Shown here: in pieces, positions 8,370 to 17,656 of the stretch
Layout of the letters: the number at the start of each line of letters is the position of its first letter
Numbering within the stretch: position 1 is the stretch's first letter
Assembly: GCA_023145835.1 (NCBI GenBank)
Contig: JAGLDH010000039.1
Location: 1 to 43,460 of the forward strand
From: Methylococcales bacterium
Lineage (GTDB): Bacteria; Pseudomonadota; Gammaproteobacteria; Methylococcales; Methylomonadaceae
Length of the DNA stretch: 43,460 bases
Direction of reading: 5' to 3'
Program-made: the position numbers and the translations under genes
Notes under the pieces: generated by a model
Database searches by the model: none
Seen by the model: the letters and a program-made list of their open reading frames with translations, nothing else
What the model was told of the DNA's origin: nothing

Positions 8370-10916
8370 TTATTTTTGTTGATATTTTTCAATTTTATCA
8401 AAATTCAAATATCGGTAAGTATCATCTGCTGTTTCACTAATCTGTTCGTAATATTCCATATATTCAGAAAATGTGGGTATTTTCCCCAAAATTGAACAAA
8501 CAGAGGCAAGTTCTGCAGAACTTAAATAAACATTTGCATTATTTCCTAACCGGTTAGGAAAGTTGCGTGTTGAGGTTGAAACCACTGTCGCATTATCAGC
8601 AACTCTAGCTTGATTCCCCATACACAAAGAGCACCCTGGCATTTCCATTCGTGCACCCGATTTACCAAACGTGCTGTAATAACCTTCTTCTGTTAATTGA
8701 GCTTGATCCATTTTAGTGGGTGGAGATATCCATAATTGAGTCGGCAAACGGCCTTCATGTTTTTCCAGTAATTTTCCTGCCGCACGAAAATGACCAATGT
8801 TAGTCATACAAGACCCAAGAAATACTTCGTCAATTTTTGTTCCCGCTATATCTGATAATGTTTTCACATCATCAGGGTCATTAGGGCATGCCATTAATGG
8901 CTCTTTAATTTCATTTAAATCAATTTCTATTATTTCATAATATTCAGCATCAGTATCTGGCTCCATTAGTATAGGGCTAGATAACCATTCTTGCATTTGC
9001 TCGACTCTACGGTTAATTGTTCTAGCATCCCCATAACCTTCGGTAACCATCCAATTTAAAAGTGTGATATTTGAGTTCATATATTCACGGATAGGTTCTT
9101 CATTTAAACGAATAGTGCAGCCACCAGCTGAACGTTCAGCTGATGCATCAGATAATTCAAATGCTTGCTCTACTTTTAGGTCTGGTAAACCCTCAATTTC
9201 AAGAATACGTCCTGAAAAAACATTCTTTTTTCCTTTTTTCTCAACCGTTAACAAACCCTTTTGTATTGCTACATAGGGAATCGCATTAACTAAATCGCGT
9301 AGTGTAATCCCAGGTTGCATTTTACCTTTAAAACGGACTAAAACGGACTCTGGCATATCTAACGGCATAACGCCTGTTGCTGCAGCAAATGCAACTAAAC
9401 CGGAACCTGCCGGAAAAGAAATTCCTAACGGAAAGCGAGTATGTGAATCACCACCAGTACCCACAGTATCAGGTAGTAACATACGGTTTAACCATGAGTG
9501 GATAATGCCATCACCTGGGCGTAAGGCCACCCCACCACGATTCATAATAAAATCAGGCAATGTATGTTGCATTTCTACATCAATTGGCTTTGGATAAGCA
9601 GCTGTATGACAAAAAGATTGTAAAACTAGGTCAGCTGAAAAACCTAAACAGGCGAGATCCTTCAATTCATCGCGAGTCATTGGCCCTGTAGTATCTTGTG
9701 AACCCACTGTTGCCATTTTTGGCTCACAATAGGTATCCGGTCTGACACCAGTAATTCCACAGGCTTTACCCACAATTTTTTGAGCTAAGGTATAACCTTT
9801 ATTACTTTCAATTTTATCTTGTGGACGACGAAAAACTTCTGAAGTTTCTAAACCCAATGCTTGTCTAGCTCTATCAGTTAACCCTCGACCAATAATAAGA
9901 GGAATACGACCGCCTGCTCGAACTTCATCTAGAATAACTTCAGTTTTCAATGAAAACTCAGTTAAGAGTTCATGACTATCATGTCGTTTGACAACACCTT
10001 CGTAGGGATAAATATCAATCACATCACCCATTGCTATTTTATCTACATCACATTCAAATGGCAATGCTCCTGAGTCTTCCATTGTATTGAAAAAAATAGG
10101 GGCAATTTTTCCACCAACACAAACCCCCCCTGCCCTTTTATTAGGAACATGAGGTATATCATCACCTGTGTACCATAGAACTGAATTAGTAGCAGATTTA
10201 CGTGAAGATCCTGTACCAACTACATCTCCCACATAAGCAACAGGAAATCCTTTCTTTTTTAGATCTTCAATTTGTTGCTCAGCATTGGTAATCCCCTCTC
10301 TAGGGATTTTAAGCATTGCTTTGGCGTGCAAGGGAATATCTGGACGAGACCAAGCATCAGGAGCTGGAGATAAATCATCCGTGTTAGTTTCACCTGTTAC
10401 TTTAAAAACTGATACTGTTAATTTTTCTGGAACTTTTGGTTTACTTGTAAACCATTCAGCTTCAGCCCATGCATTGATAATTTGTGTAGCAAATGTATTC
10501 CCTGTGTCCGCTTTTTCCTTAACATCATAGAAAGCATCAAAAACCAGGAGAGTGTGAGTTAAGGCAGTAACGACAGTTGGTGCTAAAGTATTATTATCTA
10601 ACAAATCAACTAAGGGGGCTATGTTGTAGCCTCCTAGCATTGTGCCTAATAATTCAGTTGCTCTCACTGCATCTATTATAGGAGAAAGATCTTCTCCTTT
10701 TGCTAGAGCTGCAAGAAACCCCGCTTTAACATAAGCAGCCTCATCTACACCAGCCGGAACACGATTAATTAATAAATTGAGAATAAATTCTTCTTCACCT
10801 GCTGGAGGATGTTTAATTAATTCAACTAACCCTGAAACTTGTTCTGCATTTAGAGGTTTAGGAGCGATTCCATCTACGGCTCGTTCTGCAACATGTTCGC
10901 GATATTGCTCTAGCAT
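8370..10916 (-). CDS. acnB: aconitate hydratase B
   Basis: Bifunctional aconitate hydratase 2 / 2-methylisocitrate dehydratase, which interconverts citrate and isocitrate in the TCA cycle using a [4Fe-4S] cluster. Domain order is that of AcnB: N-terminal HEAT-like helical domain, then the swivel domain, then the catalytic domains. The cluster ligands are C703 (GSCMTN), C762 and C765 ([10 protein letters not shown]), with the same 59/3 spacing as E. coli C710/C769/C772. Length is 848 versus 865 in E. coli. AcnB can also bind mRNA when the cluster is lost (family knowledge). It starts after a short spacer carrying the terminator of the gene upstream, so it has its own transcript. Confidence 0.98.
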   Translation of the reverse strand: MLEQYREHVAERAVDGIAPKPLNAEQVSGLVELIKHPPAGEEEFILNLLINRVPAGVDEAAYVKAGFLAALAKGEDLSPIIDAVRATELLGTMLGGYNIAPLVDLLDNNTLAPTVVTALTHTLLVFDAFYDVKEKADTGNTFATQIINAWAEAEWFTSKPKVPEKLTVSVFKVTGETNTDDLSPAPDAWSRPDIPLHAKAMLKIPREGITNAEQQIEDLKKKGFPVAYVGDVVGTGSSRKSATNSVLWYTGDDIPHVPNKRAGGVCVGGKIAPIFFNTMEDSGALPFECDVDKIAMGDVIDIYPYEGVVKRHDSHELLTEFSLKTEVILDEVRAGGRIPLIIGRGLTDRARQALGLETSEVFRRPQDKIESNKGYTLAQKIVGKACGITGVRPDTYCEPKMATVGSQDTTGPMTRDELKDLACLGFSADLVLQSFCHTAAYPKPIDVEMQHTLPDFIMNRGGVALRPGDGIIHSWLNRMLLPDTVGTGGDSHTRFPLGISFPAGSGLVAFAAATGVMPLDMPESVLVRFKGKMQPGITLRDLVNAIPYVAIQKGLLTVEKKGKKNVFSGRILEIEGLPDLKVEQAFELSDASAERSAGGCTIRLNEEPIREYMNSNITLLNWMVTEGYGDARTINRRVEQMQEWLSSPILMEPDTDAEYYEIIEIDLNEIKEPLMACPNDPDDVKTLSDIAGTKIDEVFLGSCMTNIGHFRAAGKLLEKHEGRLPTQLWISPPTKMDQAQLTEEGYYSTFGKSGARMEMPGCSLCMGNQARVADNATVVSTSTRNFPNRLGNNANVYLSSAELASVCSILGKIPTFSEYMEYYEQISETADDTYRYLNFDKIEKYQQK

Positions 10917-11002
10917 TATGTACCCTTTGTTAAAGACTTGAAAAAATTCCTTAATTCTATCAGATTGTACAAATCTCTTATAAAAAATCTAACCTTTATA
11001 AT

Positions 11003-11039
11003 AAAAAAAAACACCAACCAGGAATAACCCAGTTGATGT
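11003..11039 (-). terminator. rho-independent terminator of the 521-residue exported protein gene
   Basis: On the minus strand a 12-bp stem (ACATCAACTGGG with CCTGGTTGGTGT, a few G-T pairs) with a 5-base loop is followed by a run of eight or more T. It begins about 60 bases after the stop of the exported-protein gene and separates that gene from acnB. Confidence 0.88.
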
Positions 11040-11100
11040 TTTATAATTGTTTACTTTTATATTTGACTACAAAAGTTTATATATTATATTGTTAACAAAA

Positions 11101-12666
11101 CTATTGAATAAGTTCATAGTTAATGACATCAATCCATTGATCCTTACCACCACCAGCAGGGTGATATTGCATAATAACTGAATATGCATTCCCATTATTT
11201 AAATCTGTTACTCTAGGAATGATAACTTGTTTGTTTTTTGGGTTATATGTAGCTTGAAAAGCATCACTGTCTTCATCAACGCTTAATGATCGTAGGTTTG
11301 ATAAACCAAACATTAAGTTATTCTCTTTATTAGCATTTCGAGTAACTGGTTTTTCTAAGCTTAAATTAGCAGAAAATAATTGATCAACAATACGTAGTTT
11401 GGGAATCATCAGTTCACCAATATTCATCGCATAAGTAGCAGACTTTGCTTTTGCTTCTTCTGATAATAATGGATTAAGCCCAGTCCCTGTGATTTTAATA
11501 GAATATTGATCGTCACTTTTTGGAAAGACAAATGAAGACTCTTGTGTTGTCGTATATTTTTTAGGTTTAAATTGAATATTGCCATCACTGTCTTTACCAT
11601 CTGGAGCCTGTCCTATCACATTTAATCCTGGCTCATGTAAAACAACTGAGCCATTGCCACATGACTCAGAACCAGCATCTCCTTTTAATGTCGATGATAT
11701 GGCAATCAAATAATTTTTGGCTCCATCTCCAACACCTATATCAACTTTATTTGAAGTATCAAAACATGGATCAACAATACCAATAAGAGCCCCATCAAAA
11801 GCACCTGTTCTGTAATTTAAATACATGTGATTAGAACTTCCATTTGTTCCTGTAATAATCTGAGTTCCACTTTCATCTATTGTTGAACCTGTATCATCAA
11901 GCCAGCGACTAAAAATATATCTTTGTTCTTCCATTTCCTGAGTTAATTTGTCGCTATCAAATACATAAAGAACCCAGCTTTTTTTGCCAAAACAACTACT
12001 ACCCTGTGGGCACACCTCAAGTGATACTATTTCATTGCCTGAACTTGCTAGCTTATACCAGTCTTTATCTCCAGAATGGTGTAAATGACCTTTGATATTT
12101 CTACCTGAGTTTAAAGGCGTTGCTTGAGCCGAACGATTATTAAACTCAACATCAACGTTATCATAAGGTTCATCAACTGGTGCTTGAAATACTGTATTTC
12201 CATCTGCATCAACTGGATTACCAATAATTTGTACACTCAATTTTGCTGAAGCACTTTGTCCAGATATAGCAATATAGGTATACAAAAATTCATCTGTTAC
12301 AACATCTCCCACTTTAAGATCAGTAACACTAGATGAATTTGCATAAAGTGTATAAGTAAAACTCCCATCAGCATTTAGTACTAAAAAACCATATTCACTC
12401 ACAGGAGAACTTATCAACTCAACAAAATTCCCATTCAGGTCATTAGTAATAACACTTCCTTCAACGACAGAAATTTTGTTAGGAACAATCGTAATGTGGT
12501 CGTTAGCTGCAATAAGAAACTTATCTGGTTCCACCTCTTGTTCAGATACTGTTGATTGAGTTAGATCAGGTTTAGATCCCGGTTGAGTAGGAAAGCTAGC
12601 TGCCAAAACTGTTGTTGAACAGAATAAAAGTAAAGGGATTGACAAAGGTTTAATTGCTTTATGCAT
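11101..12666 (-). CDS. exported protein with VCBS/cadherin-like and PPC-like regions
   Basis: Predicted secreted or surface protein of 521 residues. A signal peptide spans about 1-22 (hydrophobic core, cleavage after VLA). Residues about 50-150 read like a VCBS/cadherin-like repeat (ADGSFTYTLYANSSSVTDLK). Residues about 165-340 carry GHLHHSGDKDWYKL, typical of bacterial pre-peptidase C-terminal (PPC) domains, with four cysteines (VCPQGSSC, PC, SCG) that could form disulfides. The rest is beta-rich and unassigned. It has no protease motif and no recognised sorting tag. It is downstream of the capsule-export genes but separated by an AT-rich region and terminator, so it probably has its own promoter. 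Function unknown; adhesion or matrix association is a guess. Confidence 0.75.
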   Translation of the reverse strand: MHKAIKPLSIPLLLFCSTTVLAASFPTQPGSKPDLTQSTVSEQEVEPDKFLIAANDHITIVPNKISVVEGSVITNDLNGNFVELISSPVSEYGFLVLNADGSFTYTLYANSSSVTDLKVGDVVTDEFLYTYIAISGQSASAKLSVQIIGNPVDADGNTVFQAPVDEPYDNVDVEFNNRSAQATPLNSGRNIKGHLHHSGDKDWYKLASSGNEIVSLEVCPQGSSCFGKKSWVLYVFDSDKLTQEMEEQRYIFSRWLDDTGSTIDESGTQIITGTNGSSNHMYLNYRTGAFDGALIGIVDPCFDTSNKVDIGVGDGAKNYLIAISSTLKGDAGSESCGNGSVVLHEPGLNVIGQAPDGKDSDGNIQFKPKKYTTTQESSFVFPKSDDQYSIKITGTGLNPLLSEEAKAKSATYAMNIGELMIPKLRIVDQLFSANLSLEKPVTRNANKENNLMFGLSNLRSLSVDEDSDAFQATYNPKNKQVIIPRVTDLNNGNAYSVIMQYHPAGGGKDQWIDVINYELIQ

Positions 12667-12960
12667 AAGACGTATTTCCTACCAATTCATTGAAATACTT
12701 ACAGCATAGTTCAAATTATTCTATGTTCAAGATATAAGGGGGGTTTAACTTCTATTAGTTAGACATAGGTTCATTTCTAAATAAATAATGAATTAAATAT
12801 CATATAAAACAAAACCAATTTTTTATTCATAACACAATCATTATTATAAAAATAAAAAAATGTTCGAAGTTATATCTCAACAAATTAATATAAAAAATAC
12901 TTATTAATTATTATAAATAGAGAATTTTTTTAAAATAAACTTGAATAGATTAAAAAATTG
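12667..12960. other. AT-rich intergenic region, no gene seen
   Basis: Between wzc and the exported-protein gene. It is more than 80 percent A+T by eye with stops in every frame. Close to the exported-protein start there is a near-direct repeat ATAGTTCAA / TATGTTCAA (about 12703-12730) that might be an operator, but this is weak. Confidence 0.5.
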
Positions 12961-13003
12961 AAAAATGAATTAAGCTTTATTTATTATATGGAGCTTAATT
13001 CAT
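12961..13003 (-). terminator. terminator after wzc
   Basis: Perfect 12-bp inverted repeat, ATGAATTAAGCT (12965-12976) and AGCTTAATTCAT (12992-13003). It is followed on the minus strand by TTTTTC and a further T run. It lies 40 bases after the wzc stop. The stem is AT-rich, so strength is uncertain. Confidence 0.7.
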
Positions 13004-13042
13004 ATATATAATTTAATAATGAATAAATCTTAATTTATATCA

Positions 13043-15286
13043 CTATTTATAATCATATTGATAAATATAATTACTATACCCAGATGTACCTAATGTTACA
13101 TCATTAAAAACGATGCCTTTGACTTCTACATTATTCTGTTTTAATCGTTTAGCACTTTGCTCTAATTCTCTTAGCGTATGTTCACCAGATTTAATAACCA
13201 TTAATGTTGCACTGGCTAAACGTCCGATTATACAAGCATCAGTTACAGCTAATACAGGAGGTGAATCAATAATAATCTGATCATATTCTTTGCTAAAGCC
13301 TTCTAACAAACTAGCAAAACGTTCGTGTAACAATAATTCCGAAGGGTTGGGAGGAAGATCCCCAGTAGGAATAAAGTCAATACTTCCCTCCGGTGTCTCA
13401 ATAGTCCGAATGGCGTCTGCAGTTTTAATCTTTTGTGTAATCAGGCCTGACAATCCATTTTCTCGCTCAACACCCAAGCTTTTATTAATAAACCCTTTAC
13501 GTAAATCAGCATCAATCAACAATATTTTTTTGTCAGAACTTGCTAAAACAAAAGCTAAGTTTGTTGATATAAATGTTTTACCAATACCAGGACTTGGTCC
13601 GGTAATCATAATAATATTATTCTTTGCTTCTAAAAATGCAAAGTGTAGCGTTGTACGTAAGCTTCGTAAGCTTTCTATAGCTAAATCTTCATTATTATCT
13701 ATTGCGAGTATAGAAAACGAATTGGTAAATTGCTTATTTTTAGATTGTAATTTATTTGATTTTTTCTGAAAACTACTATGAGGAACCGTAGCATAAACAG
13801 GTATATTAAGATGTCTCTCAATAATATCTGGATCTTCAATACCTCGTCTCATTGCTTTTCGGATAAAGGCGATGGCAACACCCAACAAAACACCTAAAAT
13901 AAATGAAACGACTACAATGAGTGGTTTTATTGGTTTTATTGGCAGTTTGGGTTCAACAGCATGATCGATAATCCTTACATCACCAACGGTACCAGCCTTA
14001 GCAACCTTTATCGTTTGCAAATGATTTAAAAGTGTCGTGTACAACTCAGAATTAACTTGAACATCTCTAGACAGTCTTAGAATCACTTGTTGTGTTTCTG
14101 GAAGCTCAGTAATTGCCTTACTATCCTTCCTCATTTGAACGTCTAGTCTATTAATTTGCTTATCGATAGCAACCACAGATGGATGTGATGAAGTAAAACT
14201 ACGGCGTAATTCATCTCTTTTTTGCTGTAGAAGTGTCATTTCAGTCCTTTTTTGAACCACTCCTTCCAATATACCTTGTGTTTCTATCTTTAAATCTACG
14301 GATCCTTTTTGTAATCTATATTCATTTAATGCGGTAGTTGCTGCATCTAATTGATTTTTTATCATTGGAAGTTGCTTATCTAAAAATTCCAATGTATTTT
14401 GAGCTTCTGCTGATTTTTGTTCAACATTCAATCGTACATAAATATTAGCAATTTCATTAAGTATCTTCATCGCCAAATCTGGAGATTCTGATTCTAGGGT
14501 GATACTAATAATTCCAGTTCCTTTTCCTTTTTCTGATACCGTAAAATTCTCATTGATTTCCTCAATTGCATCCATATGGGATCTTCTTGAAACAATAAAA
14601 GAAGTATCTGGCCTAGCTTTTAATAAGGATACAAATAATCTAAATTCAGTATCTTTTCCTTTAATTTTTTTACTGACTTGATAACCTACTCGACCATCAG
14701 CAACAAACTGATTATTCTCATCGAAAACTTTATACAGCCCTTTTTTACCCGCTATCAATATAAAGGGTTTACCTATCCAATCGAAGGGAACATTAAAAGT
14801 TTCAATTTTAATTTCTTCACCACCCCAAGCATTTTCAGAATAACCAAATAATGGAGAAGAAATTTTATCTTTATTGCGTAATTGAAAACTTCTAGCAACC
14901 GCCTGACCTAAAACAGGGAAATATTTAGCTTCAGCTGTAATTTCCATATTTAAACTTTTAACAGCTGCTCCTAAAACCTTCCTAGATTTAAGAATTGATA
15001 TTTCAGCTTCTATGGGAACTTTAGCACCTAATAATGCTTCCATTGGTTCCAAAGCACCTAAAGGCTGAGACGATTCTTCAACCTGTAACATAGCATCAGC
15101 TTTATAAATCGGAGTACTAAGTAACGCTTTAGCTAAACCGATGATGACAGCAATTATAACGACCGTAATAATTAACCATTTATTATCTAATAATACTCCA
15201 AGTAATTCCCTTACATCCACTTTTTCATTATTTTGATTCTGATAATTATCAAGTGCTTGATCGTTATTATTTAGTTGGTCTGTCAT
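13043..15286 (-). CDS. wzc: Wzc-like polysaccharide co-polymerase / BY-type tyrosine autokinase
   Basis: Inner-membrane bacterial tyrosine kinase that controls polymerisation and export of capsule or exopolysaccharide with Wza and Wzb. A Wzz-type periplasmic domain lies between two membrane segments (about 36-56, and about 445-465 before the cytosolic part), with long coiled-coil segments in the periplasm. The cytosolic kinase has Walker A GPSPGIGKT at 563-571, Walker A' LLIDADLRKG and Walker B IIIDSPP. The last eleven residues hold five tyrosines (737, 740, 742, 744, 746), the autophosphorylation cluster. The length of 747 is normal. It is the last gene of wzb-wza-wzc; a 287-base spacer with strong inverted repeats separates it from wza. 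Confidence 0.94.
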   Translation of the reverse strand: MTDQLNNNDQALDNYQNQNNEKVDVRELLGVLLDNKWLIITVVIIAVIIGLAKALLSTPIYKADAMLQVEESSQPLGALEPMEALLGAKVPIEAEISILKSRKVLGAAVKSLNMEITAEAKYFPVLGQAVARSFQLRNKDKISSPLFGYSENAWGGEEIKIETFNVPFDWIGKPFILIAGKKGLYKVFDENNQFVADGRVGYQVSKKIKGKDTEFRLFVSLLKARPDTSFIVSRRSHMDAIEEINENFTVSEKGKGTGIISITLESESPDLAMKILNEIANIYVRLNVEQKSAEAQNTLEFLDKQLPMIKNQLDAATTALNEYRLQKGSVDLKIETQGILEGVVQKRTEMTLLQQKRDELRRSFTSSHPSVVAIDKQINRLDVQMRKDSKAITELPETQQVILRLSRDVQVNSELYTTLLNHLQTIKVAKAGTVGDVRIIDHAVEPKLPIKPIKPLIVVVSFILGVLLGVAIAFIRKAMRRGIEDPDIIERHLNIPVYATVPHSSFQKKSNKLQSKNKQFTNSFSILAIDNNEDLAIESLRSLRTTLHFAFLEAKNNIIMITGPSPGIGKTFISTNLAFVLASSDKKILLIDADLRKGFINKSLGVERENGLSGLITQKIKTADAIRTIETPEGSIDFIPTGDLPPNPSELLLHERFASLLEGFSKEYDQIIIDSPPVLAVTDACIIGRLASATLMVIKSGEHTLRELEQSAKRLKQNNVEVKGIVFNDVTLGTSGYSNYIYQYDYK

Positions 15287-15419
15287 TAGCTTGGTTAATT
15301 GTAGAAGTTTATATTAAAAATATAAATATAATATAAATCAAATAAATATAGATTTATACCTTTCGAACAAGATGGGTCTCTTAATGTATAAAATTCAATT
15401 TAAAGAGAGTTATTATTAG

Positions 15420-15443
15420 AGCATTATTAGTTTCAATAATGCT
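15420..15443. repeat. 9-bp inverted repeat in the wza-wzc spacer
   Basis: AGCATTATT (15420-15428) and AATAATGCT (15435-15443) are perfect reverse complements around a 6-base loop. It lies in the mRNA leader of wzc, about 135 bases before the start codon. There is no T tract after it on the minus strand. Confidence 0.6.
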
Positions 15444-15477
15444 TGTAAAGATAAGAATAGCTTTAGATTTTAAAAAT

Positions 15478-15556
15478 GCAACCACTCAATTTTAAGTTTT
15501 GTAAAATAAGACAAACTATTCCTATTCTACAAAACTTAATTATATTGAGTAGTTGC
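15478..15556 (-). terminator. long two-part hairpin between wza and wzc (terminator or attenuator)
   Basis: The outer arms GCAACCACTCAA and TTGAGTAGTTGC (one mismatch) flank inner arms AAGTTTTGTA / TACAAAACTT, together a roughly 79-base interrupted inverted repeat. Read on the minus strand it starts 18 bases after the wza stop and is followed by ATTTTTA. It could lower wzc expression relative to wza-wzb by partial termination, or stabilise the upstream mRNA. Confidence 0.65.
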
Positions 15557-15573
15557 TTAACGCTTTAATATTA

Positions 15574-16773
15574 CTATTTAACAATAGGGTTAAAAGATGG
15601 AGATGAGTCAAATACATTTAACAAATCAACTGTAGGTTTAACTTGTTGGATGATTTGATTCCAGCGTCTTCCTTCAGCACGGTTTATATAAACAACATCA
15701 CGCGGATGTAAAGGAAATCTATCTGCTAATAATAATGCGTCGGGTGATTTAGCATCTAAAAGAAAAATCTCAGACTTACCAAGACCATTTCTAAAAACAA
15801 AAATTCTAGCAGGGTCTGATTCTTCTTGATCTGCGCCACCACCCTCACTAATTGCTTCAGTTAAAGTCATACGTCCTTTATTCATATACACGCTACGTGA
15901 TCTAGCAGAACCTGTCCCGGATCCTGCTGTATCCCCTAATACAAAGACTTTATTAAATTCTCTATCAGGCACATTCAGCACATCACCACTTTGAAGTAAA
16001 ACATTTTGACTTGTATCACCACCTTCATATAGAGCTAATAAATTAATACTATATGTTTTATCATCTCTTGTTAAGGTAATATTTCGTCGATCAGACTCTT
16101 TTGTTACACCACCGGCTTGATTGATTGCCTCTAATACCGTTAATGGTATATCTTTAACAAGTTGAACACCAGGAACTTTAACTTCTCCAACCACAAAAAC
16201 GCGTTGACTACGATAATCTGCTACTCGTACATCAAGTTGAACTCGTTCAATATATTTAGCTAACTTACGTGTTAATTCTGCACGTATTTCCTCTACAGTT
16301 CGACCTGCAGCCTTTATTACACCCGCATATGGAAAAAAGATATTTCCATCTTCTCCAACAATATTACCATTACCTGAACTTGTTGCAGAACGAAACTCTC
16401 CAGCAGGGATAGTCAGTTCAGGGTGATCCCAGACTGTAATCGTCAAAACATCACGGGGTCCAACTAAATACTGTGTCTGTCTTTTTTTCTCAGGAACACC
16501 TTTAATAGTATTTGAGCCTATTCGATAATTAAAATAATGATTAGCTACATTATCAGGCCCTAAGCTTCGGTTATTAAAGTTTTTTTCTATATCAATGACA
16601 ACTTGAGCTGTTATCTCTTTAATATTAAGTTTTTTCATGACAGCTTTGTTGTTTTTAACAACCGGCATGTCAACACTTGATTCATCAGATGTACCCTGAT
16701 GCATACCAGGTACAACAGAGCAACCTGACAACCCCAGAGAAATAAATAATAATGTTAGTATTTTAATTCGCAT
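15574..16773 (-). CDS. wza: Wza-like outer-membrane polysaccharide export lipoprotein
   Basis: Outer-membrane channel for capsule or exopolysaccharide. The N-terminus is a lipoprotein signal with lipobox LSGC, acylated at C18. A Poly_export region (LVGPRDVLTITVWDHPEL, about 105-122) and then SLBB repeats follow (VFVVGEVKVPGVQLV, about 194-208; a second near FNKVFVLGD). Length is 399 versus about 379 for E. coli Wza. It follows wzb by 142 bases and precedes wzc, forming the classical export trio although in a different order from E. coli. No glycosyltransferase or Wzx/Wzy gene is in the window, so the polymer is unknown. Confidence 0.94.
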   Translation of the reverse strand: MRIKILTLLFISLGLSGCSVVPGMHQGTSDESSVDMPVVKNNKAVMKKLNIKEITAQVVIDIEKNFNNRSLGPDNVANHYFNYRIGSNTIKGVPEKKRQTQYLVGPRDVLTITVWDHPELTIPAGEFRSATSSGNGNIVGEDGNIFFPYAGVIKAAGRTVEEIRAELTRKLAKYIERVQLDVRVADYRSQRVFVVGEVKVPGVQLVKDIPLTVLEAINQAGGVTKESDRRNITLTRDDKTYSINLLALYEGGDTSQNVLLQSGDVLNVPDREFNKVFVLGDTAGSGTGSARSRSVYMNKGRMTLTEAISEGGGADQEESDPARIFVFRNGLGKSEIFLLDAKSPDALLLADRFPLHPRDVVYINRAEGRRWNQIIQQVKPTVDLLNVFDSSPSFNPIVK

Positions 16774-16915
16774 TTCTTATCCTAAATTTAATAAAAAAAC
16801 TATTGTTTTGGTAACTATTTCAATTACTTTAAAAAAATGTAGTCTAAAGCACAAGCATTTAGATGGTAATTAATACTAAACCATCTAAATTCAACCAGTA
16901 AGAAAGAACCTTCAA

Positions 16916-17356
16916 TCAGATTCTTTTCTGCCAATCAGCAACACCTTGATCAATTAATTGCAATGCATATTCAAAAGCATCTCTTTCTTTTTTATAGGGG
17001 TCTGGAATATCAAACCCACCCCATTCACCTAACTTAAAAACTTTCCCTTTTGCACTATTTTCCTTATTTTCTATATGTGTTTTATGCCCAGACTCCATGA
17101 CTAAAATTAAATCTGACTTCCTAATTATAGTTGAATTCATCTGTGTTGCTCGATAATTAGAAATATCAATACCTCGCTCTTCCATAAGTTGTATCGCAAT
17201 TGGATCAGGCTTATGTCCAACTAAAGCACCAATTCCAACAGAACTGACAAAATAATCTTCTTTACCTGATTTCATCAAAACATCCTTTAAAATTGCCTCG
17301 CCCATTGGACTTCTACAGATATTTCCCACACAAACAACGAGTATATTGTTAAACAA
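16916..17356 (-). CDS. wzb: Wzb-like low-molecular-weight protein tyrosine phosphatase
   Basis: Dephosphorylates the tyrosine tail of Wzc-type kinases and so controls polysaccharide assembly. The P-loop CVGNICRS near the N-terminus fits C-x5-R-S, and the general-acid DPY is near residue 122. The length of 146 is typical. The start is a TTG at 17354-17356: the family begins with MFNNILVVC-like sequence exactly here, and TCCT at 17365-17368 (AGGA on the minus strand) gives an 8-base spacing. An ATG eight bases upstream is out of frame and opens only a four-codon frame (ATG AAA ATT GTT TAA) that overlaps the TTG. It is the first gene of wzb-wza-wzc. Confidence 0.92.
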   Translation of the reverse strand: MFNNILVVCVGNICRSPMGEAILKDVLMKSGKEDYFVSSVGIGALVGHKPDPIAIQLMEERGIDISNYRATQMNSTIIRKSDLILVMESGHKTHIENKENSAKGKVFKLGEWGGFDIPDPYKKERDAFEYALQLIDQGVADWQKRI

Positions 17357-17656
17357 TTTTCATTTCCTAGTCTTTAATTATATGATTTTAAACTACTTGT
17401 TTCCTTAAAAATCTTAATTTATGTATAATCACTTTCACTCAACAATCCCTATCTACAAGCAATGTGATTTCCAATTATACAAGATAAGTTATTAATATAG
17501 CATCATATTCAATTTTTTGATCATTACTTTTCATTTTTTTTATTTATTTTACATAAATTTATTTTACATAATAGGTATTATTCACTTTTCAGTTATTACA
17601 CATTTTTTATTCTTATCCTGTTACCTCTAATAGCAAAGTTGATATCAATACTTACT
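17357..17656. other. wzb upstream region, AT-rich; no gene
   Basis: This 300-base spacer lies between the PLD gene stop and wzb. On the minus strand there is a TATAAT at 17474-17479 and a TATACA nearer wzb. Neither has a good -35. I did not find a JUMPstart/ops (RfaH) element. The promoter of the polysaccharide export operon should lie here. Confidence 0.5.

Noticed and set aside
17357-17656. RfaH ops/JUMPstart element upstream of wzb
   Set aside because: No GGCGGTAGCG-like sequence is present.
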